From Microbacterium sp. MAH-37 (GTDB taxonomy: Bacteria > Actinomycetota > Actinomycetes > Actinomycetales > Microbacteriaceae): 64,000 nucleotides of DNA. A program made the translations under genes and the position numbers. The notes beneath the pieces were generated by a model. That model was given only the letters and a program-made list of their open reading frames with translations. It ran no database searches and was not told the DNA's origin. The stretch spans positions 62,001 through 126,000 of the forward strand of contig NZ_WSEN01000009.1 of assembly GCF_009758255.1 (NCBI RefSeq). The letters are read 5' to 3'. Within the stretch, counting starts at the first letter, position 1. Every line of letters begins with the position of its first letter. Positions 41,889 through 50,172 of this stretch are shown piece by piece.

Positions 41889-43045
41889 CTTTCGACCAGC
41901 GGCGCGATGCGCTGCACGGCCTCGCGGACGATCTCGGGGCTGGTGCCGAAGTTCAGCCGCACGTGCCCGCGGCCCTCGGCGCCGAAGGCGGGTCCGAAAT
42001 GCAGCGCGACCTTCGCCTCGCGGAGGATGCGCTTGGCAGGGTTCTCCCCCCAGCCGAGATCGGTCAGGTCGATCCAGGCGAGATAGCCGGCATCCGGCAT
42101 CCGGTAACGGGATCCGGGCAGGTGCTCCGTGAGAAGCGTGCCCAGCAGCCGGCGGTTCTCGTCCAGAGCAGCGAGGAGTCCGTCCAGCCAGGGGTCGCTC
42201 TCCGGCGCGAACGCGGCGATCGCCGCGAGTAGCCCGAACTGACCGGTGCGCCACTCCACCTCTACCGGCAGGCCGCGGAGGACGGCCGTGTGCTCGTCCG
42301 AGGCGGCGATCATCAGGGCGCACTTCAGCCCGGCCAGGTTGAACGCCTTGCTCGCGCTCGTGACGGCGAAACCGACCCGCGCCGCAGCATCCGACGCCGC
42401 GAGGAACGGCGTGAAGCCGGCGTCCGGCTGCGCCAGCGGCGCGTGGATCTCATCGGAGACGACCACGGCACCGTGCCGCTCGGCGATCTCGGCCAGAGCC
42501 GCGAGAGCCTCGCGGCTGTGCACGGATCCGGTCGGGTTGTGCGGATTGCACAGCAGCACGGCGCGCGCACCGTCGGCGAGGGCGGCGTCAATGCCGTCGA
42601 GGTCCAGTTCCCAGCCGGTTCCGGTGTCGTGCAGCGGGACGCGCTCGACGACCGCTCCCGCCTCATCGACGAGGTCGAAGAACGGCGGGTACACCGGCGG
42701 AGTGACGACGACACGCTCCCCCGGCGCGATCACGCGGCGCAGGATCTCGACGATCCCCATGCTCACATCGGCCGTGGAGCGGATGCGGGCGGGGTCGGGC
42801 GTCCAGCCGAACCGGCGCTGCGCGAAGGAGGCGTAGGCCTCCGCCAGAGGCGTCTGCGAGGCGACATAGCCGGTGTCGCCGATGCGCACGGCATGCTCGA
42901 GCGCCGTGCTGATGGCCGGCGCGAGCGGGAAGTCCGTCTCGGCGACGAACATCGGCAGGACGTCCTCCGGGTACTCCCGCCATTTCTCGCTCGACCGCCG
43001 GCGCAGGACTTCGAGGGGAAGGGCACGGATCGGGGCGACGGTCAT
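41885..43045 (-). CDS. MalY/PatB-type aminotransferase (cystathionine beta-lyase-like)
   Basis: A 386-residue fold-type I pyridoxal-phosphate enzyme. VLPMFVAETDFPLAPAIS at the start, LLCNPHNPTGSVHSREAL (phosphate/ring region), VVVSDEIHAPL and the Schiff-base Lys in TSASKAFNLAGLKCAL define the MalY/PatB subgroup, which cleaves C-S bonds of cystathionine or related thioethers. It lies directly upstream of the MFS gene and overlaps it by four bases, so the two form an operon. Confidence 0.9.
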   Translation of the reverse strand: MTVAPIRALPLEVLRRRSSEKWREYPEDVLPMFVAETDFPLAPAISTALEHAVRIGDTGYVASQTPLAEAYASFAQRRFGWTPDPARIRSTADVSMGIVEILRRVIAPGERVVVTPPVYPPFFDLVDEAGAVVERVPLHDTGTGWELDLDGIDAALADGARAVLLCNPHNPTGSVHSREALAALAEIAERHGAVVVSDEIHAPLAQPDAGFTPFLAASDAAARVGFAVTSASKAFNLAGLKCALMIAASDEHTAVLRGLPVEVEWRTGQFGLLAAIAAFAPESDPWLDGLLAALDENRRLLGTLLTEHLPGSRYRMPDAGYLAWIDLTDLGWGENPAKRILREAKVALHFGPAFGAEGRGHVRLNFGTSPEIVREAVQRIAPLVER

Positions 43046-43077
43046 GGAACGAGCCTAGCGATGCCGCGGACGGCAAA

Positions 43078-43107
43078 GGGCACGGCCGCCAGGCGGCCGT
43101 GCCCTTC
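43078..43107. terminator. Hairpin terminator between the PatB and sufT genes
   Basis: GGGCACGGCCGCC and GGCGGCCGTGCCC form a palindromic stem (43078-43090, 43092-43104) flanked by AAA on the left and TTCGTT on the right. It follows sufT (minus strand) and lies before the start region of the PatB gene, so it ends the suf operon. Confidence 0.75.
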
Positions 43108-43116
43108 GTTCGTCTG

Positions 43117-43446
43117 TCAGATCGCGAAGCCGAGGGCGCGCATCATGTCGCGCCCGTCGTCGGTGATCCGCTCGGGACCCCAAGGCGGCATCCACACCCA
43201 GTTGATGCGGAACCGGTCCACGACATTGTCCAGCGCCTGCGCGGTCTGCTCCTCGAGCACGTCCGTCAGCGGGCAGCCGGCGCTGGTCAGGGTCATGTGG
43301 ATGACGAGCGCGTCGTTCTCGTCGTCCCAGGCGAGATCGTAGATCAGTCCCAGGTCGACGACGTTGATCCCGAGCTCGGGATCCATGACGTCCTTCAGAG
43401 CCTCGGTGACCTCGTCGTACTTCTCGTCGGTCAGCGTTGCGGTCAT
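43117..43446 (-). CDS. sufT: SufT-type metal-sulfur cluster biosynthesis protein (DUF59/MIP18)
   Basis: A 109-residue DUF59 protein. DVMDPELGINVVDLGLIYDL is the family start and MTLTSAGCPLTDVLEEQTAQ holds the conserved Cys. These proteins help mature [4Fe-4S] enzymes. It is the last gene of the suf operon, 9 bases after sufC, followed by a terminator. Confidence 0.92.
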   Translation of the reverse strand: MTATLTDEKYDEVTEALKDVMDPELGINVVDLGLIYDLAWDDENDALVIHMTLTSAGCPLTDVLEEQTAQALDNVVDRFRINWVWMPPWGPERITDDGRDMMRALGFAI

Positions 43447-43455
43447 GGCCTCAGC

Positions 43456-44226
43456 CTACGCTTCGATGGGAGCGGAGGGGTCGAGGAACCGGTCGTAGCC
43501 CTCGTCCTCGAGGCGGTCGGCCAGCTCCGGGCCGCCCTCTTCGACGATCTTGCCGGCGACCACCACGTGCACGAACTGCGGGCGGATGTAGCGCAGGATG
43601 CGGGTGTAGTGCGTGATCAGCAGCACGCCGAGGTTCGTCTCCTCCTTGGCGCGGTTCACGCCCTCCGAGACGATCTTCAGCGCGTCGACGTCGAGGCCGG
43701 AGTCGGTCTCGTCGAGCACGGCGAACTTCGGCTTGAGCACCTCGAGCTGCAGGATCTCGTGGCGCTTCTTCTCGCCGCCGGAGAAGCCCTCGTTGACGTT
43801 GCGCTGCGCGAACTTCGGGTCCATGCGCAGGTTCGCCATCGACGCCTTGACGTCCTTGGTCCACTGGCGGATCGAGGGAGCCTCGCCGTCGAGCGCGGTC
43901 TTCGCGGTGCGCAGGAAGTTGGTCACGGTGACGCCGGGGATCTCGACCGGGTACTGCATGGCCAGGAACAGGCCGGCGCGGGCGCGCTCATCGACGGTCA
44001 TCGCGAGGACGTCCTCGCCGTCGAAGGTGATGGTGCCCTGGGTGACGGTGTACTTCGGGTGACCGGCGATGGTGTAGGCCAGGGTGGACTTGCCGGAGCC
44101 GTTCGGCCCCATGATGGCGTGCGTCTCACCGGTCTTGATCGTCAGGTCGATGCCGTTGAGGATCGGGGTGGTTCCGGCATCCGTCTCGACCGTCACGTGC
44201 AGGTCGCGGATCTCAAGAACAGACAT
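43456..44226 (-). CDS. sufC: Fe-S cluster assembly ATPase SufC
   Basis: A 256-residue ABC-type ATPase. Walker A is MGPNGSGKSTLAYT, the signature is FSGGEKKRHEILQL, Walker B AVLDETDSGLDVDAL, and VLLITHYTRILRYI follows. SufC powers the SufBCD scaffold. It lies between the Rieske gene and sufT. Confidence 0.96.
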   Translation of the reverse strand: MSVLEIRDLHVTVETDAGTTPILNGIDLTIKTGETHAIMGPNGSGKSTLAYTIAGHPKYTVTQGTITFDGEDVLAMTVDERARAGLFLAMQYPVEIPGVTVTNFLRTAKTALDGEAPSIRQWTKDVKASMANLRMDPKFAQRNVNEGFSGGEKKRHEILQLEVLKPKFAVLDETDSGLDVDALKIVSEGVNRAKEETNLGVLLITHYTRILRYIRPQFVHVVVAGKIVEEGGPELADRLEDEGYDRFLDPSAPIEA

Positions 44227-44259
44227 TCAGATTTCCTTCGTTTCTCGTGCGATGGCGGC

Positions 44260-44586
44260 TCAGGCCGCGACCGTCGCACTCGGGTCGATGAGCACGTCGT
44301 CTCCGTCGATCGTGACGGTGTAGACCGGGACGGGCTCGAAAGCAGGGAGGTTGAGGGGCTTGCCCGTGACGAGCGAGAACGCTGAACCGTGGGCCCAGCA
44401 CTCCAGCGTCTCGCCCTCGACGAAGCCCTCGGACAGCGAGATGTCGCCATGGGTGCAGGTGTCGCCGATCGCGTGCACGACGTCGTTCGAGTCGCGCACG
44501 ACCGCGATCGGCTTGCCGTCGAGCACCACGCGCAGCGGCGTGTCCTGCTCGAGCTCGCTGAGTGCGCAGGCGCGCTGCGCGGTCAC
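44260..44586 (-). CDS. Rieske-type ferredoxin in the suf operon
   Basis: A 108-residue non-heme Rieske ferredoxin. Cluster ligands are Cys and His in GDTCTHGDISLSEG and in CWAHGSAFSL (Cys-x-His and Cys-x2-His), giving a [2Fe-2S] centre. GTG at 44586 overlaps the sufD stop. Such a gene between sufD and sufC is usual in actinobacteria and probably gives electrons or acts as a cluster target; its exact role is not known to me. Confidence 0.92.
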   Translation of the reverse strand: MTAQRACALSELEQDTPLRVVLDGKPIAVVRDSNDVVHAIGDTCTHGDISLSEGFVEGETLECWAHGSAFSLVTGKPLNLPAFEPVPVYTVTIDGDDVLIDPSATVAA

Positions 44587-45734
44587 GCGTTCACCTCGGC
44601 GAGCTCGGCCTCGATGGCGTCCATGAGCTCCTCCTCCAGCGAGGGGATGCCGAGACGCTGGACGATGTCGCTGAGGAAGCCGAGCACCACCAGTCGGCGT
44701 GCCTGCTCCTCGTCGATGCCTCGGGCCTGCAGGTAGAACAGCTGCTCGTCGTCGAAGCGACCGGTGGCGCTGGCGTGGCCGGCACCGAGGATGTCGCCGG
44801 TCTCGATCTCGAGGTTCGGGATCGAGTCGGCGCGGGCGCCCTCGGTGAGCACCAGGTTGCGGTTCGCCTCGTAGGAGTCGGTGCCGACGGCGTCGGCTCC
44901 GATGAGCACGTCGCCGATCCACACGCTGTGCGCGCTCTCGCCCTGCAGCGCGCCCTTGTAGAGCACGTCGCCGACGGTGTGCGCGCCCTTGTGGTACAGG
45001 TACACCTGCGACTCGAGGTGCTGTCCGGCGTCGGCGTAGGACAGGCCGTACAGACGACCCTGAGCGCCGCTACCGGCGAGCTCGACGTTCGGGTTCACAC
45101 GGACCAGACCGCCGCCGAAGCTGACGACCGAGTGCGTGAGCGCGGCGTCGCGGCCGACCTGCACCTGGTGGGATGCCGCGTGCACCGCGTCGTCCTGCCA
45201 CTGCTGCACGCTCACCACGGTGAGCTTGGCGCCGTCGCGGACCAGGATCTCGACGTTCTGCGCGTACTGGGCCGAGCCCAGGTGACGCAGCAGCACGGTC
45301 GCCGAGCTGTTGACACCCGCCTCGATCACGATGTGGCCGTCTGCGCGGCGCTCGGCGCCCTGCCCGGTGATCGTCACGACGATCGGCTCAGCGACCTCGG
45401 CGTCCTGCGGGATGTCGATGTGAAGCGCCTCTGCGGAGCCCTTCCAGGCCACAGCGGAGACGACGTCCTCGGGGCGGAAGAACTCGCCGCGCGGGGCCGC
45501 TCCCGCAGCCAGCGGAGCGCCGACGTACTGGTCGGCGCTGATCTCGTAGGTCACGCCGTCGTTCTGCGGTGCGACCTCGAACAGGGCGCGCAGCTTCTCG
45601 ACGGGAGTGTGCTTCCAGTTGACCTCACGGCCGTTCGGGGCGCCGAAGTCCTCGGGCTCGAACGAGTGCGGCCGCTCTGAACGGGTCTGCACCGGCACGA
45701 AGGCAGGCTCGACCTCGATGTATGCGGTTGTCAC
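44583..45734 (-). CDS. sufD: Fe-S cluster assembly protein SufD
   Basis: A 383-residue beta-helix scaffold subunit. NRNLVLTEGARADSIPNLEI, GAGHASATGRFDDEQLFYLQ and ARGIDEEQARRLVVLGFL are the SufB/SufD C-terminal signature. It lies 3 bases after sufB. Confidence 0.95.
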   Translation of the reverse strand: MTTAYIEVEPAFVPVQTRSERPHSFEPEDFGAPNGREVNWKHTPVEKLRALFEVAPQNDGVTYEISADQYVGAPLAAGAAPRGEFFRPEDVVSAVAWKGSAEALHIDIPQDAEVAEPIVVTITGQGAERRADGHIVIEAGVNSSATVLLRHLGSAQYAQNVEILVRDGAKLTVVSVQQWQDDAVHAASHQVQVGRDAALTHSVVSFGGGLVRVNPNVELAGSGAQGRLYGLSYADAGQHLESQVYLYHKGAHTVGDVLYKGALQGESAHSVWIGDVLIGADAVGTDSYEANRNLVLTEGARADSIPNLEIETGDILGAGHASATGRFDDEQLFYLQARGIDEEQARRLVVLGFLSDIVQRLGIPSLEEELMDAIEAELAEVNA

Positions 45735-45737
45735 GGG

Positions 45738-47156
45738 TCAGCCCACCGAACCTTCCATGCCCATCTCGATGAGCTTGTTCAGCTCCATCGCGTACTCCAT
45801 CGGCAGCTCACGCGCGATCGGCTCGATGAAGCCGCGCACGATCATCGCCATCGCCTCGTCCTCCGGCATCCCGCGGGACTGCAGGTAGAACAGCTGCTCC
45901 TCGCTGACCTTCGAGACGGTCGCCTCATGGCCGAGCTGCACGTCGTCGACACGGATGTCGATCGCCGGGTAGGTGTCGGAGCGGGACTGCGTGTCCACCA
46001 GCAGAGCGTCGCAGCGCACCGTGTTCGCGGAGTGGTGCGCGGCGGGATCCACCCGCACCTCGCCACGGTAGCCGGCGCGGCCGCCGCCGCGGGCGATCGA
46101 CTTGGAGACGATCGACGACTGGGTGTACGGCGCCATGTGGATCATCTTCGCGCCGGCGTCCTGGTGCTGACCGGGACCGGCGAAGGCGACCGACAGGGTC
46201 TCGCCCTTGGCGTGCTCGCCCATCAGGTAGATCGACGGGTACTTCATCGTCACCTTGGAGCCGATGTTGCCGTCGACCCACTCCATCGTCGCGCCCTCGT
46301 GCGCCACGGCGCGCTTGGTGACCAGGTTGTAGACGTTGTTCGACCAGTTCTGGATCGTCGTGTAACGCACGCGGGCGTTCTTCTTCACGATGATCTCGAC
46401 CACGGCCGAGTGCAGCGAGTCGGACTTGTAGATCGGGGCGGTGCAGCCCTCGATGTAGTGCACGTAGCTGTCCTCATCGGCGATGATCAGCGTGCGCTCG
46501 AACTGGCCCATGTTCTCGGTGTTGATCCGGAAGTAGGCCTGCAGCGGGATCTCGACGTGCACGCCCTTCGGGACGTAGACGAAAGAGCCGCCGGACCAGA
46601 CCGCGGTGTTCAGCGCGGCGAACTTGTTGTCTCCCGGAGGGATGACGGTTCCGAAGTACTCCTCGAAGAACTCCGGGTGCTCGCGCAGCGCAGTGTCGGT
46701 GTCCATGAAGATGACACCCTGCTCCTCCAGGTCCTCACGGATCTGGTGGTAGACCACCTCGGACTCGTACTGCGCGGCGACGCCGGCGACCAGGCGCTGG
46801 CGCTCCGCCTCGGGGATGCCCAGGCGCTCGTACGTGTTCTTGATGTCGTCGGGGAGCTCCTCCCACGACTGCGCCTGCTTCTCGGTGGAGCGGACGAAGT
46901 ACTTGATGTTGTCGAAGTCGATCTCGCTGAGGTCGGCGCCCCAGGTCGGCATCGGCTTGCGACCGAACAGGCCGAGACCCTTCAGACGGGTCTTGAGCAT
47001 CCACTCCGGCTCGTTCTTGAGGCCGGAGATGTCACGCACGACGGCTTCGCTCAGGCCGCGCTTCGCGCTGGCGCCGGCGACGTCCTCATCGTGCCAGCCG
47101 AACTCGTACACCCCCAGACCCTCGAGCTCGGGGCGGTCGATCAGCACATCCGACAT
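45738..47156 (-). CDS. sufB: Fe-S cluster assembly protein SufB
   Basis: A 472-residue scaffold subunit, first gene of the operon. [20 protein letters not shown] includes the conserved Cys used in cluster building, and [20 protein letters not shown] ends the core. ATG at 47156 has AGGAG seven bases upstream; a GTG two codons earlier is in frame but less well placed. The promoter is probably the minus-strand TAGAAT at 47333-47328, giving a leader of about 165 bases whose first part is the inverted repeat at 47283-47321. SufS, SufU and SufR genes are not in this window. Confidence 0.95.
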   Translation of the reverse strand: MSDVLIDRPELEGLGVYEFGWHDEDVAGASAKRGLSEAVVRDISGLKNEPEWMLKTRLKGLGLFGRKPMPTWGADLSEIDFDNIKYFVRSTEKQAQSWEELPDDIKNTYERLGIPEAERQRLVAGVAAQYESEVVYHQIREDLEEQGVIFMDTDTALREHPEFFEEYFGTVIPPGDNKFAALNTAVWSGGSFVYVPKGVHVEIPLQAYFRINTENMGQFERTLIIADEDSYVHYIEGCTAPIYKSDSLHSAVVEIIVKKNARVRYTTIQNWSNNVYNLVTKRAVAHEGATMEWVDGNIGSKVTMKYPSIYLMGEHAKGETLSVAFAGPGQHQDAGAKMIHMAPYTQSSIVSKSIARGGGRAGYRGEVRVDPAAHHSANTVRCDALLVDTQSRSDTYPAIDIRVDDVQLGHEATVSKVSEEQLFYLQSRGMPEDEAMAMIVRGFIEPIARELPMEYAMELNKLIEMGMEGSVG

Positions 47157-47276
47157 ACACACTCTCCTCTACAGGCCGCAAACGGTGTCATCCGCCCCGG
47201 CATGCCCGACCCCCGTCGAGTGACCGGGGATGGGATACCGCTGTGGGGCCCTCATCAGCGACGCGTTCATCGCGCC

Positions 47277-47282
47277 TAAACT
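47277..47282 (+). promoter_or_regulatory. Candidate -10 box of ctaA
   Basis: TAAACT is the best -10 box in the 232-base sufB-ctaA gap on the plus strand. It would give ctaA a leader of about 100 bases beginning with the inverted repeat. A leaderless ATG at 47290, in frame with ctaA, is possible but would add an unlikely basic extension. Confidence 0.45.
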
Positions 47283-47321
47283 GTTGATGATGCGTCTCGC
47301 GCCAGGCGCGCGCATCTCAAC
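47283..47321. promoter_or_regulatory. Long inverted repeat between sufB and ctaA
   Basis: Arms GTTGATGATGCG (47283-47294) and CGCATCTCAAC (47311-47321) pair with one extra base in the left arm, and an inner GCGCC/GGCGC pair (47299-47309) lies between them. It sits at the predicted start of the suf transcript, so it could be an operator or a leader hairpin. Confidence 0.55.
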
Positions 47322-47388
47322 AATCCGATTCTACAGGTTCCGCCGGCATCCGAGCCGTTTCCCGGGATGCGCGCGGGCCGGAGGTGCC

Positions 47389-48510
47389 ATGCACGCCAGT
47401 TCCGTCACGTCCCGCCCCGAGACGAGCATCGTGATCTCCCGACCGCTGCGGGTGCTCGCGTGGCTCTCGTTCCTCGCCGAGGTCATCATCATCGGCACCG
47501 GCGGTGCGGTGCGGCTCACCGGTTCGGGTCTCGGATGCTCGGAATGGCCGCTCTGCACTCCGGAGTCCTTCACGCCGATCCTCGAGGTCCAGGGAGTTCA
47601 CGGCGTGATCGAGTTCGGTAACCGCACGATGACGGGTCTGGTCGGGCTGCTCGCGCTGGCGGTGCTGATGCTGACCCTCCAGGCCCTGAGCGGACGCCGC
47701 CTGGTGCTGCGCGCGGTCTGGTTCGCCGTCGGCGGCATCGTCGTGGCCATCGGCGTCTTCATCGTCGCATCCGCCCTCGGCCTGCCCGCGGCGGCGCTGA
47801 TGTCGACCGTCCTGCTCCTGACCGTGCTCGTCGGCGCCGTGGACTCGCTGCGCAGGGTCGGGCAGAGGCGCGATCTCGCGGTGCTCGCCTGGATCGTGCT
47901 CGTGGGCGTGATGGCGCAGGCCGTGGTGGGCGGTTTCGCCGTGCTGACCGACCTGAACGCGTTCATCGTCGGATTCCACTACACCTCGTCGCTGCTGCTG
48001 GTGTGCGTGACCGCCGCGTACCTCGTGCGCATGTACGCCGCGCCCGGCCCCCGTGAGAGCGCGGTGCCGCGCTGGTTCGCCGTTCTGACCCATGTCACCG
48101 GGCTCGCCCTGGCCCTCACGATCCTGTTCGGCGTGCTCACCACCGGCTCCGGTCCGCACTCCGGCGATGCGAACATCCAGCGCAACGGCTTCGACGCGAC
48201 CTGGTTGGCACATGTGCACTCCTGGCCCGGCTACGTGCTCGCCGCGCTCATCGTCGTGCTGCTGATCAGCGCCTGGACGCTGCACCTGCCGCCCCGCAAC
48301 TGGCTGATCGTGCTCGCGGGCGCCGTGCTCGTGCAGGTCCTCGTCGGGGTGCTGCAGGCCCGCCACGGCCTGCCCCCGGTGCTGGTCGGCATCCACATGA
48401 TGCTCGCCTCGCTCTCGGCTGCGGCTTACACCGTCGTCGTCCTGAACCTGAAGCGCCCCGTGGCGGCTGAGCAGGCACCCGCCGTCGCGGCGCACGCAGG
48501 CCACGCATAG
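47389..48510 (+). CDS. ctaA: Heme A synthase (COX15/CtaA)
   Basis: A 373-residue membrane enzyme that oxidises heme O to heme A for cytochrome oxidase. LAEVIIIGTGGAVRLTGSGL and SEWPLCTPESFTP are the first helix and loop with the Cys pair, EFGNRTMTGLVG matches the actinobacterial form of the heme-binding region, and HYTSS and HVHSW hold likely heme ligands. Eight hydrophobic helices are visible. ATG at 47389 has GGAGG four bases before it. Confidence 0.93.
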   Translation: MHASSVTSRPETSIVISRPLRVLAWLSFLAEVIIIGTGGAVRLTGSGLGCSEWPLCTPESFTPILEVQGVHGVIEFGNRTMTGLVGLLALAVLMLTLQALSGRRLVLRAVWFAVGGIVVAIGVFIVASALGLPAAALMSTVLLLTVLVGAVDSLRRVGQRRDLAVLAWIVLVGVMAQAVVGGFAVLTDLNAFIVGFHYTSSLLLVCVTAAYLVRMYAAPGPRESAVPRWFAVLTHVTGLALALTILFGVLTTGSGPHSGDANIQRNGFDATWLAHVHSWPGYVLAALIVVLLISAWTLHLPPRNWLIVLAGAVLVQVLVGVLQARHGLPPVLVGIHMMLASLSAAAYTVVVLNLKRPVAAEQAPAVAAHAGHA

Positions 48511-48555
48511 GCCGCGCACACCGCGCGCATCGAGCGGTCCGGCAGAGTGCCGGAC

Positions 48556-48978
48556 ATGAAGAAGACATCACTGGTCCGCTCCGTCCCCTATCTCCTCCTG
48601 GTGCTGCTCTCGCTCGCCGCGATCGGCGTCGGCGGCTGGCTGTCCACCCGCCAGATCGGCGCGATGACGTCGGCGCTTCTGGACGGCACGGCCACCGGTG
48701 TCGAGGTCTATGCCGGGCAGAGCTGGGTCGTGCTGGGCGCGGTCGTGCTCGGCGCCGGCGTGATCGGCCTGCTGCTGGCTCTGGCCCTCGCCGCGGCGAA
48801 GGCGCTGATCCCGCAGCCGCGGCCCGAGGTCGTCGAGCCGATCGACTGGACCGCGCAGCAGGAGACGCCCGCCGCGGACTCGACAGGTGTCGCGGATGTC
48901 GCGGAGACCGCGGAGACTGCGGCGCCGACCGAGGACGACTCCCCCGTCGAGCCCGTCGGCGCGGCATCGGCTCGCTGA
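48556..48978 (+). CDS. Small two-helix membrane protein, function unknown
   Basis: A 140-residue protein with two membrane helices (SVPYLLLVLLSLAAIGVGGW and WVVLGAVVLGAGVIGLLLAL) and an acidic, Ala/Glu/Pro-rich tail. ATG at 48556 is used (MKKTSLVRS); a GTG at 48547 is in frame. It lies after ctaA and just before a strong terminator. I recall similar proteins labelled dinucleotide-utilizing enzyme in Microbacterium, which the sequence does not support. Confidence 0.72.
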   Translation: MKKTSLVRSVPYLLLVLLSLAAIGVGGWLSTRQIGAMTSALLDGTATGVEVYAGQSWVVLGAVVLGAGVIGLLLALALAAAKALIPQPRPEVVEPIDWTAQQETPAADSTGVADVAETAETAAPTEDDSPVEPVGAASAR

Positions 48979-48987
48979 TCAGGAACG

Positions 48988-49025
48988 CGAAAGGGCCGGC
49001 TCCACGTTCGGAGCCGGCCCTTTCG
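48988..49025. terminator. Bidirectional terminator between the small membrane protein gene and ctaB
   Basis: A perfect 16-base-pair stem (48988-49003 with 49010-49025) with an ACGTTC loop. The ends carry CGAAA and TTTCG, so it works on both strands. Confidence 0.9.
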
Positions 49026-49036
49026 TCAACCGTCGA

Positions 49037-49981
49037 TCAGAACGGCATCAGCGGGTCGACCGCGACTGCCAGGAAGATCAGCGTCAGGTACGTGATGGAT
49101 GCGTGGAACACGCGCATCGGACGCGGCTCGTTGCCGTGCACGGCGCGGTTGTACAGGCGGTGCGACTCGTAGATGAACCAGCCGCCGAAGACCAGCGCCG
49201 AGACCGTGTAGACCAGGCCCATGCCTGCGACGGGGATGAGCAGCAGCGAGCACGCGACGGTGGCCCAGGCGTAGAGGATGACCTGCAGGCCCACCTGCGA
49301 CGGGGAGCGGGTCACGCCGAGCATCGGCACGTCGACGTCGTCGTAGTCGTCCTTGTACTTCATCGACAGCGGCCAGTAGTGCGCCGGCGTCCAGAGGAAA
49401 ACCAGGACGAACAGCACCATCGGCGGCCAGGCGAGCGAGCCCGTCACCGCGGTCCAGCCGATGAGGACGGGGAAGCATCCCGCGATGCCACCCCAGATGA
49501 TGTTCTGCTCGGTGCGCCGCTTGAGGATCATCGTGTAGATGACGACGTAGAAGAAGATCGCGACGGCCGACAGCGTGGCGGCCAGCCAGTTGGTCGTCCA
49601 CCACAGCCAGGCCGTCGAGACGACGGCGAGCACCCAGGAGAAGACCAGCGCACCGCGCGGCGACACCTCGCCGGTGACGAGAGGCCGGTTCTCGGTGCGC
49701 TTCATGTGCACGTCGATGTCGCGGTCGAGGTACATGTTGAACGATGCCGCGGAGCCGGCGCTCATGGCGCCGCCGAGAACCGTCGCGACGATGAGCCCGA
49801 CGTCGGACCAGGTGAACGGCGTCCCGCCCTTGGCGAGGATCATGACCGGCACGGTGGAGACGAGGAGGAGCTCCATCACCCGGGGCTTCGTCAGCGCCAC
49901 ATAGCCCTGGATCTTCTGACCGAGCGAGTACGTGCGGGCATCGGTCTGCGACATCGTCGAGATCGCGATCGCCTCCTCCAT
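49037..49981 (-). CDS. ctaB: Protoheme IX farnesyltransferase (heme O synthase)
   Basis: A 314-residue UbiA-type prenyltransferase with about nine membrane helices. [20 protein letters not shown] is the first Asp-rich farnesyl-diphosphate site and [13 protein letters not shown] the second. The frame is open to 50023; ATG at 49981 is used although the GGAGGA at about 50000 is 16 bases upstream, and ATG at 49954 is another option. It is divergent from tkt. Confidence 0.9.
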   Translation of the reverse strand: MEEAIAISTMSQTDARTYSLGQKIQGYVALTKPRVMELLLVSTVPVMILAKGGTPFTWSDVGLIVATVLGGAMSAGSAASFNMYLDRDIDVHMKRTENRPLVTGEVSPRGALVFSWVLAVVSTAWLWWTTNWLAATLSAVAIFFYVVIYTMILKRRTEQNIIWGGIAGCFPVLIGWTAVTGSLAWPPMVLFVLVFLWTPAHYWPLSMKYKDDYDDVDVPMLGVTRSPSQVGLQVILYAWATVACSLLLIPVAGMGLVYTVSALVFGGWFIYESHRLYNRAVHGNEPRPMRVFHASITYLTLIFLAVAVDPLMPF

Positions 49982-50070
49982 GCGAATGCTGACAGTTTCC
50001 TCCAAGTCTACGTCACCGCGCACGTGCGGCCGACGCTGAAATGAACCGTCTCACGCGTCTCGCGCCGCAC

Positions 50071-50076
50071 TATGCT
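50071..50076 (+). promoter_or_regulatory. Candidate -10 box of the tkt operon
   Basis: TATGCT is the best plus-strand -10 box in the ctaB-tkt gap and gives a leader of about 90 bases. The leader ends in a pyrimidine-rich CCTTTTTCC stretch before AAGGGG; no clear attenuator was seen. Confidence 0.45.
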
Positions 50077-50172
50077 GGGGAACACTCGCGCGCCCAGGCG
50101 CTGTGCACACACCTCCGTGACGTCGCGGATCGCGCAGGGAATCCGGGCGCCTTTTTCCTTGTCAGAAGGGGC

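Noticed and set aside
47290..47388. Leaderless upstream start for ctaA
   Set aside because: It would add 33 basic residues unlike CtaA proteins, and GGAGG precedes the ATG at 47389.
50120..50172. Attenuator or terminator in the tkt leader
   Set aside because: A TTTTT run is present, but the only stem before it is four base pairs with a long loop.
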